Shown here: positions 1 to 11,954 of the stretch, piece by piece | Position numbering within the stretch: the first letter of the stretch is position 1 | Layout of the letters: the number at the start of each line of letters is the position of its first letter | Assembly: GCA_032209605.1 (NCBI GenBank) | Contig: JASFXZ010000037.1 | Coordinates: 1,798,001-1,862,000, forward strand | DNA: 64,000 nucleotides | Direction: 5' to 3' | Source of the DNA: Mactromeris polynyma | Lineage: Eukaryota > Mollusca > Bivalvia > Venerida > Mactridae | Position numbers and translations under genes: made by a program | Notes under the pieces: generated by a model | Seen by the model: the letters and a program-made list of their open reading frames with translations, nothing else | Database searches by the model: none | What the model was told of the DNA's origin: nothing

Positions 1-1290
1 GGGTTTTGAACAGTATGTGAGTAAAAGTGAATTTAATTACAATTGTTGCACGTACATCCAATGCATATTATTATGCTAATAAGTGCAAATATTCCCGGTT
101 AGTTTCAGCTGTACTTAATGAAACTATGTATTCATGTAAACAATAACATATAAAATGTATATTTAACTATGGGGCACAAAAATAAACATAAACAAGCGTT
201 AAATATGACTACTACCTTGGAACGGTTAAAGGCAAACATCCCTAGGGATTTAAACCTATTTTGAGGGTACATCCACATCAATCTGCGGATTGTACCATCA
301 CCCAATCAACCGAAGTGATGCTGTACAGCTGTCCGTACAGAAAAAGGCACGAAGCTAATAATGTAGATCTATATTTGGTATGGTTTTGATCTACTTCGAA
401 ATATCCTACAGTAAAACCTTACATTTAAAGGCTACATTTAAGAGAACGTTATGGCGTGGACTATTTTTTAATTTTTCTTCCATTGTTTAACTTAATTATC
501 GGACCAAGGCACACCAAATACCGACGTTCTTCAGAAGCAATGCTGGTCTTATAATTGTCTTGAGGTCTTACTGTCTTTCTTTTTTTCTTTTTTATGAGGT
601 TGGCTTTTTTTAAGTTGAGCATGTCGTTTATTTACACGTAGTGTGCACTAGATCTACATGTACATGTATTGTGTAATATATCATGTATAATGTTAAAACG
701 TACGTTTCTAAATTAAATTTTGAGTCAGTTTAAATAAGAACATATACAGTTTCTTATAACGTAATGCTTAGGGTCTATCATAATTGACCCTTCCTCAGAT
801 ATTTGATTGACAGGCCGATTGGCCAATCAGATAACGGGATTCCGACACACCCCCAGCAGCTCGCTTAACTTAGACAAACCTTAGACAAACAGGAAGAGAT
901 TATCGCGCGATAAAAAATAAGGTTTAATAGATTTCTGATGATGACAGCCATTGTTATTATATTATAGTATGTTAATATGTGACAATGGTGAACAGTTTCA
1001 GCTACGGATTGTGTAATTGGGACAGCAGATATCCGGAGAGACTAGAAACATTGAAATATTTATTTATATCGGCTTTACTGGGAGGGGGCAGACATTAGAC
1101 ATTAATGAAAAGCATAACCCTAGAAGATAAAGAAACAAGATGTAACAACTTAAATATGTTTGTTTTACATACATATATGCAAGCAACAACAAACTGTTAA
1201 ACAATTTTACACTGATTATCTAAATTCTTGATTAATTTATGTCATTTGAATCAATAATTAGAAAGCAGTGAAGGTTCTGCACAACGAATT
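1..1290. repeat. Gene-free stretch with partial copies of the local composite repeat
   Basis: No coding region is supported here. Bases 1-70 match the block at about 5,675-5,740 (GAACAGTATGTGA-type motif), and 645-790 matches 6,835-6,960 and 8,427-8,550 (shared AAATTTTGAGTCAGTTTAAA). These are fragments of the repeat family that fills 4,100-11,640. The rest (about 70-640 and 800-1,290) shows nothing recognisable apart from A/T-rich sequence and CCAAT-like motifs near 820. Confidence 0.55.
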
Positions 1291-2016
1291 TATGTACATA
1301 CGTACAACGATCACAATCATACACTCAAATGAACACCACTTCAATCTGAATATCATAGTAAATCTCTAAGTCACTCAAACCCGAACGTCTGGCCCTCCAT
1401 CCTGGTTAAGTGATACGTTCCTGAACATTTGAGTCGGAATCAACACGTACACTGGTTACGTGTTCGAACTCAGGTTGGTATTTTGTTGCTGTGCTCCGAT
1501 GTTTCGGCCGTGCCGCCCAACACATATACCGAACCTGTCGAATTGTAATACCACGGTGCCGTCCTTGACCCGGTGTCATGACGAAACCCTGTGTATCTTG
1601 AAAGATATGCGGCATTAATTTGAAACCACACTTTGTGCCAACTCGAACCTCTGAGCAAAATCCGTCAATGTATGGCATCCCTCCAACATTTGCTTTTTTA
1701 TCGGATGTTACGCCATTTTAAAATAGTTTTGTTAGTTATTCATTGGTCTCAGTTGACCAAACCAGTTTCCTTGGACGTAAGTTTCAACTATTAATACATT
1801 GCCCCTCAGCAAGCATCGAACCCGGATCTCCGAGATGACAGCCCATTGCTCTACCAACTGAGGTAACAGAGCAGACCCTTATGTTTTGAACGTATTAGCA
1901 TATGCACTGGATGAGCAACAACAATCGTAATAAAATGCATTTTTTTCACATACTGTTGAGAACAGCACCCACCCGATACCGGTTATTGGCAATCCATTGG
2001 TGGCAATTGCATCAAA
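1290..2016 (-). repeat. Composite repeat copy in inverted orientation
   Basis: Read on the minus strand, this block follows the same order as the units at 5,625-6,600 and 7,900-8,230: an ATTCAATAATCTG-like edge, a tRNA-like head, a CGAACACGTAACCAGTG motif, and a GTGTTCATTTGAGTGTATGA-like motif. It is therefore a diverged inverted member of the family. The short open frames inside it are by-products of the repeat. Confidence 0.6.
1812..1879 (-). repeat. tRNA-like SINE head (inverted copy)
   Basis: On the minus strand there is an A-box-like stretch (ACCTCAGTTGGTAGAGC) followed by a B-box-like GGTTCGATGC about 35 bases later, the spacing of a type 2 pol III promoter. The anticodon arm does not fold well and acceptor pairing is poor, so this is a tRNA-derived repeat head and not a working tRNA gene. 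Confidence 0.6.
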
Positions 2017-2159
2017 CTTATAGTTTGCTATTGCAGATTACTAGTATATTCATGAACTGCATCCTGTTTACTAGTTTGTATTTTCTTTACATTATTTTCC
2101 CCTTAGTTAACAAAAAACACTATGTCATAATTCAAGAATTTCATTCTACAGAATAAAGA

Positions 2160-2990
2160 TCTCAAAGGCCAAGAGGCCTAGTATTTTAAAAGAAATATCA
2201 CAGTTCACACCCCTCCCATAGCCTTCCCATTGCCGCCCCACTGTTCAGGACCGCGCGACGCGCCTATAAAATACACATACGCAATATAATCAGGTAGATT
2301 GAAATAATGCTACCATTGAAAAAATACATTGTGTTTAAATACTGCAGCACTGCAGATGGTTAATGACAGATGGCGATTGTCGTTCTGCAATTTATTTAAA
2401 ACAAAATAAATAGTATCCAAACGGTTTTGCAAAAAAAAGTTAATACTTTGTCTGGATTAAAAATAAAAAACATTTTTGATACAGAGATACACTTTCATAC
2501 ATAAATATTATACTTTTGTTTAAACTAAGTGATTGTTATACACTTTGTACTTTTTTGTTTCAAGGGAGATAATATAAATATGTGGAATTTTGAGATACGG
2601 AAGGGTTCAGTTGACATGTAAAACCATTATTCAAAATGTTTACATACGTGTTAATTAATCACCTTATTTGAAGTAAAGAGTATAAACTTTCAATTTCGTA
2701 TTTCAAAATATATTTTTACACGATAATTTTTATGGGACAGAAGAGGGAGCGGTATATCAAATCGTATATGTAAACACTAAACAATGTTTCACAGTTGCAT
2801 AGTACACACACAGAAATACTTTAGCAAAGACATAGACACCTAGGGGCGTACCTGCACGGTTTTGAAGTGTACGCCAAGTGTGGGCATCGTAGGTGCAGAA
2901 CGAGCAGCAAAGCTGCGAATGGGGGGTAGGTGTAGGAGGGGCCCCCTCCCGCGGATAGGGTTATGGGGTCTGCCCGTAGAACATTTTGAA
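2160..2990. other. Gene-free stretch
   Basis: No gene seen. It contains a degenerate form of the local palindrome (CTGCAGCACTGCAG at 2,342-2,355) and, at about 2,850-2,980, a GC-rich patch with GGGG/CCCC runs that resembles 17,090-17,210. This patch may be an old repeat fragment. Confidence 0.4.
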
Positions 2991-2994
2991 AATT

Positions 2995-3200
2995 AAAAGG
3001 CAAATGCCCAGCAAACAATTGACGTTGGATAGACGTTGAAACAACGTCAGAAGCTGACGTTGGATATTGGTTGAAAATGAAAGTTTTTTAGACGTCATAA
3101 TCCAACGTTGGAACAACGTCGTGTTTTTACGCTGGAACAACGTCGTATTTTGACGTTGAATCATTGTCGTGATTGCGACCTACATCCAACGTTTTATTAT
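2995..3200. repeat. Short repeats built on GACGTTG / CAACGTC
   Basis: The core GACGTTG and its reverse complement CAACGTC recur about ten times in roughly 200 bases, often as GGAACAACGTCGT or ATCCAACGTTG. Both orientations are mixed, so the stretch can fold on itself. Overlapping short frames on both strands come from this repetition. Confidence 0.6.
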
Positions 3201-4126
3201 CTGCATTGTCTTTATTATCTGCATTGTTGTATTCCTTATATCTGCGCAGTATCCAAGATAATACATTATGATCACCATTTATATAACACAAGTCAGAACA
3301 TATTATGAATAGTTTTATTTTCACAACACATCTACCCAGTATACAAATAATGAAAGGTCATTGTAACTGTTTTAAATAACAATAAGTTACAACCAATCAA
3401 ACGGTGGGTGATTTAAACAATACTAAAAGTGTACATACTAAAGAGTTCACATGTCTTACTCGTAAGATATAACTTATCCTACATGGCAATGTTTGATGTT
3501 CATCTAATACCATACAATACAATACATTTTATTTCGGCATTTAAACATTTTACAAAGTTTTTTGCCACATAAATAGTCGGTGAGAGAGAAATAGTCATCA
3601 GAGCATAGTGAAGATTTTTAATGAAATATGGTGGTTACAAAAAGTCAGATAAATATTTAACAGTAGTTTTCACAGATTTGCAGAATTTCTTTTTGACATA
3701 GCGAAGTAGATATATTTTGCCAAGTGAATTTGGAGGCGTTTTGATTTTGAAGACATGATATTATAATATTTTGTAAGAGTTGGCCAATGGCAATAATATC
3801 GGCTGAAATATTTTTGTCTTTAGTCTCTGCATTTCTTTGTCATTAGCATACCACTATAATTACAGGGTCAGACAACTGACATATTCAGGCGAATTTCCCA
3901 ATAACCCCATCCCCTTTTTGGAACTTTTATTGTTTTCACTTTTTCTGACGAATTGTACGCATTGGATACGCGCCTGGACACATAGTTTTATTTAGATACA
4001 TATTTTATCATTGAAACCTTATTTATGTTTTAAATGTCGTCACAAGCGCGTAATTATTTCTCAGCCACGAGCATACGTATTACAAGATGTTTCCCAAGCA
4101 TTTCTGATTTCAGTTAAATATTACAT
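3200..4126. other. Gene-free stretch
   Basis: No coding region, RNA gene or clear repeat structure seen. A CATACAATACAATACATTTT stretch near 3,510 looks like the 3' tail of a retroelement but nothing else supports that. Confidence 0.35.
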
Positions 4127-5240
4127 AACTTACAACCTGAAGCAGGCAGTTCATGAGATGACCCACCTATGAAAAATTTATTTCAACAATGATTACTGCA
4201 GCGCTGCAGGTTTTGGAAATACATTTTCACCGTTCTGTGACCTAATACATACATATTTAAATCATTATTTACTATCAAAATACTTTTATAATATCCTTAA
4301 ATATAAATATCTGGTAATAAAATTATATATTTCATCGTTATAAATCTGAAGTATGAATATAAATTATATATTGACGCCAACTACATGAGATCTGCACAGT
4401 TGGTCATTTTTTTCTTAAAGGGAGGTAATTTGTATGCAGCATTTAGATTACTAACGGTGTCTAGTGGATTTGTGTAACGTGCAGCGAACTGAAAGATGGA
4501 GGGTGATTGATATTGTATAAATATCACAGAGGTTTGAGTGGGACAGTAATAGTCTCGAAGTGAGAAACTTTAATATAAATGAATTTCTCCGAAGTTTGGC
4601 AATGTTTCTCCACAACGAAATTTATTTTAGTATGTTTACCGAAAAAAGCAATTTAAGGTGGCATATTACTGCCACCAGTTAGCATGATAGCGCTCGCGAA
4701 TTGTTTCGTGTTAACCACTTAATTATTACGATAATTATCTTGCTATCTAGTAATAACCTTCGGAGAAATACATTTATATTAAAGTTTCTCACTTCGAGAA
4801 TATTACTGTCCCACTCAAATCTATGTGATATTAATACAATATCAATCACCCTCCATCTTTCAGTTCGCTGCACGTTACACAAATCCACTATACACCGTTA
4901 GTAATCTAAATGCTGCATACAAATTACCTCCCTTTAAGAAAAAAATGACCAAATGTACAGATCCTATGTAGTTGGCGTCAATATATAATTTATCTATATC
5001 CTTTTGATTTATAAACCATAAGATATATCATTTTGCTGCCAGACATTTGTATTTAAGGATATTATCAATTCGTTTTAATAGTATTTATCTAATTCAATAT
5101 ATATATGTTTTAGGTTACGGTTTGTACACTAAAAATATTCAGTTAATAACTGCAGCGCTGCAGTGATAATTTATGAAATACATTTTACAAAGGTGGGTCA
5201 TTTCATGAACTGCCTACTTTAGCTTGTTATATGCAAACAG
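4127..5240. repeat. Large inverted repeat (arms about 490 bp)
   Basis: The left arm (about 4,127-4,612) is closely matched by the reverse complement of the right arm (about 4,755-5,240). Landmarks mirrored in both arms are the palindrome CTGCAGCGCTGCAG (4,196-4,209 and 5,150-5,163), GGTGGGTCAT, TTACCTCCCTTTAAG and CACCCTCCATCTTTCAGTTC. About 140 bp separate the arms. The right-arm sequence recurs in direct orientation at 6,990, 8,590, 11,030 and 13,320. No transposase is visible; a foldback or MITE-like element, or a family copy duplicated head to head, are both possible. Confidence 0.8.
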
Positions 5241-5761
5241 AAATACTTATAAAATGCCACTAAAAATGACTTGCCTGTAATGATCTGGTTCTACTAAAGT
5301 GCTGTTAGATTGACCGCGAACAGGTGTGTGAACTTTCAGGACCTTTCCATGTCAATTTAGGTGAGGAAATGCTCTCGTGCTTTAAACTATATCATCCGTT
5401 TTGGTTAACGTTTCTATCAAAACACAACCGCGGCGTTTTCTCAGTCAAGCTTACAGACAAACACGAACATTTCAATTGGTCTAGGTAATTTATTCATACA
5501 TTCGTGGTTAATAAACCCGCACTATACCATTGGCAAGAAGCGTATTTATTGTTTCAATAGAAGTATTATTTCAATATAGTTGATGATACTGTGGTATTAA
5601 ACGATACAATTTCCAAATTAATCAGTTTTCGCGAGTTGGATGCAATTATTCAATAATCTGTATCGGGTGGTCGCTGTTTTGAACAGTATGTGAATAAAAG
5701 TGCATTTAATTACGATTGTTGTTGCTCATCCAGTGCATATGCTAATACGTTCAAACATAAG

Positions 5762-5833
5762 GGTATGTCCTGTTAGCTCAGTTGGTAGAGCAATGGACTG
5801 TCATGTGGGAGGTCCGGGTTCGAAACATTTCAA
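5762..5833 (+). repeat. tRNA-like SINE head
   Basis: An A-box-like TAGCTCAGTTGGTAGAGC and a B-box-like GGTTCGAAAC at canonical spacing. The anticodon stem is not complementary and there is no matching acceptor end, so it is a tRNA-derived pol III promoter region inside the composite repeat. Confidence 0.6.
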
Positions 5834-7936
5834 CTCGACAGGCCCGGTATCTGTGTTGGACGGCACGGCCGAGACACATGCCCCATGTTCACAAAGGATC
5901 AACTGATCTGGATTATCTTGATCCATAGACATATTTTCCTTTTTCATGAAGCAATTAAACGCTTTTTCCAGTACTTCGCTTAAACATTTACAAACATACA
6001 TGAACATCTTCTAAACAACATCGTGATAAAATATGAAATTCACCATGATGTTGAGAAATATAATTTATTATACTTATGACTGAAACTGACCCAGATCAAA
6101 TCAGGATCAATTTTCCAAAATCGGTCATAACTTATTAACTGCCATCGTTTTCTTAATAAGCATGACATTTGAATTGATTTTCTCAAAAGTTTTGCAGGTT
6201 GTTCATATCTGCCACATAATGTAAACAGATTACGCTTTGAATAACAATTTTTACAAAGTTTGAAGGATACTACATTTGATCTTGATCCTGAAAATTGATC
6301 CTTTGTGAACATGGGGCCTGAGCACAGCAACAAAATACCTAACCGAGTTCGAACACGTAACCAGTGTTGATTCCGACTCAAATGCTCAGGAACGTATCAC
6401 TTTAACCAGGATGAAGGGCCCGACGTTCGGGTTTGTGTGACTTAGAGATACTGCCGAGTTCGAACACGTAACCAGTGTTGATTTCGACTCAAATGCTCAG
6501 GAACATATCACTTTAACCAGGATGGAGGGCCCGACGTTCGGGTTTGTGTGACTTAGAGATCTACTGTGATATTCAGATTGAAGTGGTGTTCATTTGAGTG
6601 TATGACTGTGACTGTTGTACGTATGTGTTTGTAGAGATGCCACGGTAAGCGATTTGTGGGTAGCACTGTAGTTGAACTTGGTCGTTTTTACGGGGGCTCA
6701 CGAATGATCTGTGTAGTATAAGATTAAATTCACTTGCGGACCTCGATCTTTGTGATAATTCGTAGCAATTTGACAGAATTACGGTGTATGGATGAACTTC
6801 TTGCATCGATTGTAATCCCAGATCTACATGTACTTTGTAATAAATAAAAAAAATCATGTATAATGTTAAAACGTATGTTTCTAAATTAAATTTTGAGTCA
6901 GTTTAAATAAGAACATACAGTTACTTATAACGTAATTCTTAGGTCTATTATAATTGCTCTTTTCGGTATACATACTTAAATAAATTCGTTGTGCAGAAAA
7001 ATTACCAACCTTCGGAGAAATACATTTATTTTATTTTTTTCAATTTCAGATTATATCTGTCCCACTCATATCTATGGGATATTTGTACAATATCAATCAT
7101 CCTCCATCTTTCAGTTCATTGCACGTTACACAAATCTACTATACACCGTTAGTTATCTAAATGCTGCATACAAATTACCTCCCTTTAAGAAAAAAATGAC
7201 CAAATGTACAGATCTTGTGTAGTTGGCGTCAATATATAATTTATATTTTTATTTTGGATTTATAACCATAAAATGTATATTGTCGCTGCCAGATATTTGT
7301 ATTTAATAATATCATCAAATCGTTTTAATAGTAATTATCTAATTAAATATAAATATGTTTTAGATTACGGACTATAACCTAAAATTTAGTACATAACTGC
7401 AGCGCTGCAGTGATTATTTATGAAATACATTTTTCAAAGGTGGGTCATTTCATTGCCGACTTTAGCTTGTTACATGCCAACAGAAAAGCTTATACAACGT
7501 CACTAAACATTACTTGCCAGTAATGATCTGGGTCTACTATAGTGCTGTTAGATTGACCGCGAACAGGTGTATGGACTTCAGATCGTTCCATGTCAATATA
7601 GGTAAGGAAATGCTCTCGTGCTTAAAACTATATCATCTGTTTGGGTTTACTTTTCTATCAAAACACAACCGCTGTGTTGTCTCAGTCAAGCTAACGGACA
7701 AACACGATCATTTCAATACACCTATTTTGAAATGAATTGGTCCAAGTCATTGAATACGTTCGCGGTTAATGAACCCATACTATACCATTGCCAATAAGCC
7801 TATTTTTTTTTCAATAGAAGTATTAGTTCAATCTACTTGATGGTACTGTGGTATTAAACGATATGATGTCCAAATTAGTCAGTTTTCGCGAGTTGGATGC
7901 AATTATTCAAGAATCTGTATCGGGTGGTCGCTGTTT

Positions 7937-8008
7937 GGGTATGTCCTGTTAGCTCAGTTGGTAGAGCAATGGACTGTCATCTGGGAGTTCCTGGTTCGAA
8001 ATATTTCA
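7937..8008 (+). repeat. tRNA-like SINE head
   Basis: A second direct copy of the tRNA-like block, with the same A-box-like TAGCTCAGTTGGTAGAGC and GGTTCGAAAT in the B-box position. The tail after it (TTCAACTCGACAGGCCCGG) is shared with the copy at 5,762. Confidence 0.6.
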
Positions 8009-9756
8009 ACTCGACAGGCCCGGTATCTGTGTTGGACGGCACGGCAGCAACAAAATGCCTAACCGAGTTCGAACACGTAACCAGTGTGTTGATTCCGACT
8101 CAAATGCTCAGGAACGTATCACTTTAGCCAGGATGAAGGGCCCGACGTTCGGGTTTGTGTGACTTAGAGATCTACTGTGATATTCAGATTGCAGTGGTGT
8201 TCATTTGAGTATATGATTGTGACTGTTGTACGTATGTGTGTGTAGAGATGCCACGGGAAGCGATTTGTGGGTAGCACTGTAGTTGAACAAGGGCGTTTTT
8301 ACAGGGCTCAAGTATGGTCTGGACCTCGATCTTTGTGATAAATAGTAGAAATTTGACAGAATTACGGTGTATGGATGAACTTCTTGCATCGATTGTAATC
8401 CCATATCTACATGTACATGTACTTTGTAATAAATAAAACAAATCATGTTTAATGTTAAAACGTTTGTTTCTAAATTAAATTTTGAGTCAGTTTAAATAAA
8501 GCATACAGTTACTTATAACGTAATTCTTGGGTCTATTATAATTGCCTATTTCGGTATACATACTAAAATAAATTCGTTGTGCAGAAAACTTACCAACCTT
8601 CGAAGAAATACATTTATATTATTTTTTCTCAATTCGAGAATATAACAGTCCCACTCGAACCTTTGTGATATTTGTACAATATCAATCACCCTCCATCTTT
8701 CAGTTCGCTGCACGTTACACAAATCCACTAGACACCGTTAATAATCTAAATGCTACATATAAATTACCTCCCTTGAAGAAAAAAATGACCAAATGTGCAG
8801 ATCTCGTGTAGTTGGTGTCAATATATAATTTATATTATTACTTTGGATTTATAACCATAAACTATATATTGTCGCTGCCAAACATTTGTATTTAAGGATA
8901 TCATTAAAGCTTTTTGATAGTAATTATTTAATTATATATCTTTTAGGTTACAATCTGTAGTCCAAAAATTTGTTTTGAACTGCAGCGCTGCAGTGATATC
9001 TATGAAATACATTTTTCAAAGGTGGTTCATTTCATGAACTGCTTGCTTCAGGTTGTTAGTTATACAAACAGAAAAGCTTATACAACGTCGATAAAAAATT
9101 ACTTGCCTGTAATGATTTGGGTCTACTGTTGTGCTGTAAGATTGACCGCGAACAGGTGTGTGAACTTTCAGGACCTTTCCATGTCAATTTAGGTGAGGAA
9201 ATGCTCTCGTGCTTAAAACTATATCATCTGTTTGGGTTTACTTTTCTATCAAAACACAACCGCGGCGTTTTCTCAGTCAAGCTTACGGACAAACACGAAC
9301 ATTTCAATACACCTATTTTGAAATGAATTGGTCTAGGTACTTTATGCATACGTTCGTGGTTAATAAACCCGCACTATACCATTGCCAAGAAGTCTATTTA
9401 TTGTTTCAATAGAAGTATTATTTCAATATACTTGATGATACTGTGGTATTAAACGATATAATGTCCAAATTAGTAAGTTTTCGCGAGTTGGATGCAATTA
9501 TTCAATAATCTGTATCGGGTGGTCGCTGTTTTGAACAGTATGTGAATAAAAGTGCATTTAATTACGAATATTATACATCATTTTAATTTTCCTTATATTT
9601 TTAATGTGACGTCAGCCGGTCAATATTTTATGCGAGCGGCCCGCTACTGCGGGCAAATATACGCTCTGCCCGAAAAAAGTCACAATTTCAGATTTTGAGT
9701 ATTTTTATATCTGCAAACAAAAATGGTATCCATTAAAATTAAAATTCGGTATAATA

Positions 9757-9918
9757 TAACAAATAAAACAATGACATTGCTGGGCCATACGCATGTTTTC
9801 GGACTGGGCAGTCGGACTGAGGATGATATATGGACCGAAGCGAATATATCATCCTCAGTCCGACTGCCCAGTCCGTAAACATGCGTATGACCCGCAATGT
9901 CATGTTTTATTTGTTAAT
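9757..9918. repeat. Long hairpin with about 75-bp arms
   Basis: The left arm (about 9,757-9,831) and right arm (about 9,842-9,918) are near-perfect reverse complements, separated by about 10 bases. The core GACTGGGCAGTCGGACTGAG is mirrored as CTCAGTCCGACTGCCCAGTC. The right arm and its downstream flank recur at about 10,393-10,500, so the hairpin arm is itself duplicated. Confidence 0.8.
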
Positions 9919-9961
9919 TGTTGTTGCTCATTCAGTGCATTTGCTAATACGTTCAAACATA

Positions 9962-10034
9962 AGGTTATGCCCTGTTAGTTCAGTTGGTAGAGCAATGGAC
10001 TGTCATCTCGGAGATCCGGGTTCGATGCTTGCTG
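9962..10034 (+). repeat. tRNA-like SINE head, alternative tail
   Basis: It has the same A-box-like TAGTTCAGTTGGTAGAGC and GGTTCGATGC, but is followed by a GCTTGCTGAGGGGCAAAGTA tail like the inverted copy at 1,812, not by the TTCAACTCGACAGG tail. Two tail types on one head suggest two subfamilies or chimaeric copies. Confidence 0.6.
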
Positions 10035-10512
10035 AGGGGCAAAGTAATAATAGTTGAAAATTACGTCCAGGGAAGCTGGTTTGGTCAACTGAGACCAATG
10101 AATAACTAACAAAGCAAATGTTGAAGGGATGCCATACATTGACGGATTTTGCTCAGAGGTTCGAGTTGGCACAAAGTGTGGTTTCAAATTAATGCCGGAT
10201 ATCTTTCAAGATACACAGGGTTTCGTCATGACACCGGGTCAAGGACGGCACCGTGATATTACAATTCGACAGGTCCGGTAACTGTGTTGGGCGGCACGAC
10301 CGAGACATCGGAGCACAGCAACAAAATACCAACCTGAGTTCGAACACGTAACCAGTGTACGTGTTGTTTCCGACTCAAATGCTCAATTCGGTCCATATAT
10401 CATCCTCAGTCCGACTGCCCAGTCCGTAAACATGCGTATGGCCCGCATTGTCATGTTTTATTTGTTAATTGTTGTTGCTCATTCAGTGCATTTGCTAATA
10501 CGTTCAAACATA

Positions 10513-10584
10513 AGGGTATGTCCTGTTAGTTCAGTTGGTAGAGCAACGGACTGTCATCTCGGAGATCCGGGTTCGAAACATTTC
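10513..10584 (+). repeat. tRNA-like SINE head
   Basis: Fourth direct copy, with A-box-like TAGTTCAGTTGGTAGAGC and B-box-like GGTTCGAAAC, returning to the TTCAACTCGACAGG tail. It sits inside a duplication of the 9,843-10,030 flank. Confidence 0.6.
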
Positions 10585-11954
10585 AACTCGACAGGCCCGG
10601 TATCTGTGTTGGTCGGCACAGCAGCAACAAAATACTGCCGAGTTCGAACACGTAACCAGTGTGTTGATTTCGACTCAAATGCTCAGGAACATATCACTTT
10701 AACCAGGATTGAGGGCCAGACGTTCGGGTTGAGTGACTTAGAGATCTACTGTGATATTCAGATTGCAGTGGTGTTCATTTGAGTATATGATTGTGACTGC
10801 TGTACGTATGTGTTTGTAGAGATGCCACTGTAAGCGATTTGTGGGTAGCACTGTAGTTGAACATGGTCGTTTTTACGGGGGCTCAAGAATGATCTGTGTG
10901 GCATAAGATTGAATTCACTTGCGGACCTCGATCTTTGTGATAATAAGTAGAAATTTGACAGAATTACGGTGTTGAGATGAAATTCTTGCATCGATTGTAA
11001 TCCCATATCTACATGTTCATGTACTTTGAAATAAATTTCGTTGTGGAGAAACATTGCCAAACTTCGGAGAAATTCATTTATATTAAAGTTTCTCACTTCG
11101 AGAATATTACTGTCCCACTCAAATCTATGTGATATTAATACAATATCAATTACTCTCCATCTTTCAGTTCGCTGCACGTTACACAAATCCACTAGACACC
11201 GTTGGTAACCTAAATGCTGCATACAAATTACCTCCCTTTAAGAAAAAAATGACCAAATGTACAGATCCCGTGTAGTTGGCGTCAATATATAATTAATATT
11301 TAAACTATGTATTTATAACTATGACATATATAATATTTTTGCCAGATATTTGTATTTGAGGATATTATAAAAGTATTTTGATAGTAAATAAATATTTAAA
11401 TATATATGTTTTTTGTTACAGATCGGACGTTTATGTGGCAAAAGAAGTATTCATTTCTTTCACATCTTCTAACTGCAGCGCTGCAGTGGTCGATGCCATT
11501 TCAAGAAATATATTTTTTCATAGGTGGGTCATCTCAAGAACTGCCTGTTTTAGGATGGAAAGGTACCAAATTATTACTGAAATCAGAAATGCTTGTAAAA
11601 CATCCACTATATAATTTGACATGCCAGTAAATGAGCTGGGTCTACTTCCGTCAAGAAACGTATAGAGTCAACTTGGTTGTTTACAGTCCAAAACAGACAA
11701 TGTCCTTCCATTTTTAAAAGCATAAGGATAACACACGTTTAATAATAAAAATAAATGATTATATAACAAACGATCGATAACCCCATTTGAATAAGATTGA
11801 TGCCAGGAAATCGACGTTATTCTTACATTCTGTATGACATGGTTACTTGTTGTGGTTGAAATTGCTAGTATCAATCTTTTTTTAAATTTCAATATTTTCT
11901 TTACCTAATGATCAGTATAATGATGCTTATATAACGAACCATTGAAACGTAACG

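Larger units (their letters stand above)
5260..11640 (+). repeat. Tandem run of composite repeat units
   Basis: At least three successive units of about 1.6-2.5 kb share the same block order. From 5' to 3' these are: a GATTGACCGCGAACAGGTGT block; a TTTCGCGAGTTGGATGCAAT block; a tRNA-like head; an AACACGTAACCAGTG block (twice at 6,350 and 6,465); a GTGATATTCAGATTG block; a CTTCGGAGAAATACATTTAT block; then the palindrome CTGCAGCGCTGCAG (5,150, 7,397, 8,980, 11,473) and GGTGGGTCAT. Unit length varies through indels. Short frames such as the SSVGRA-containing ones are translations of the tRNA-like head and are not genes. Amplified array or nested SINE-in-MITE family are both possible. Confidence 0.7.

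Noticed and set aside
5700..5906. Frames with SSVGRA-type peptides (also at 7,897 and 10,432)
   Set aside because: These peptides are the translation of the tRNA-like AGCTCAGTTGGTAGAGC head, a well-known source of false genes.
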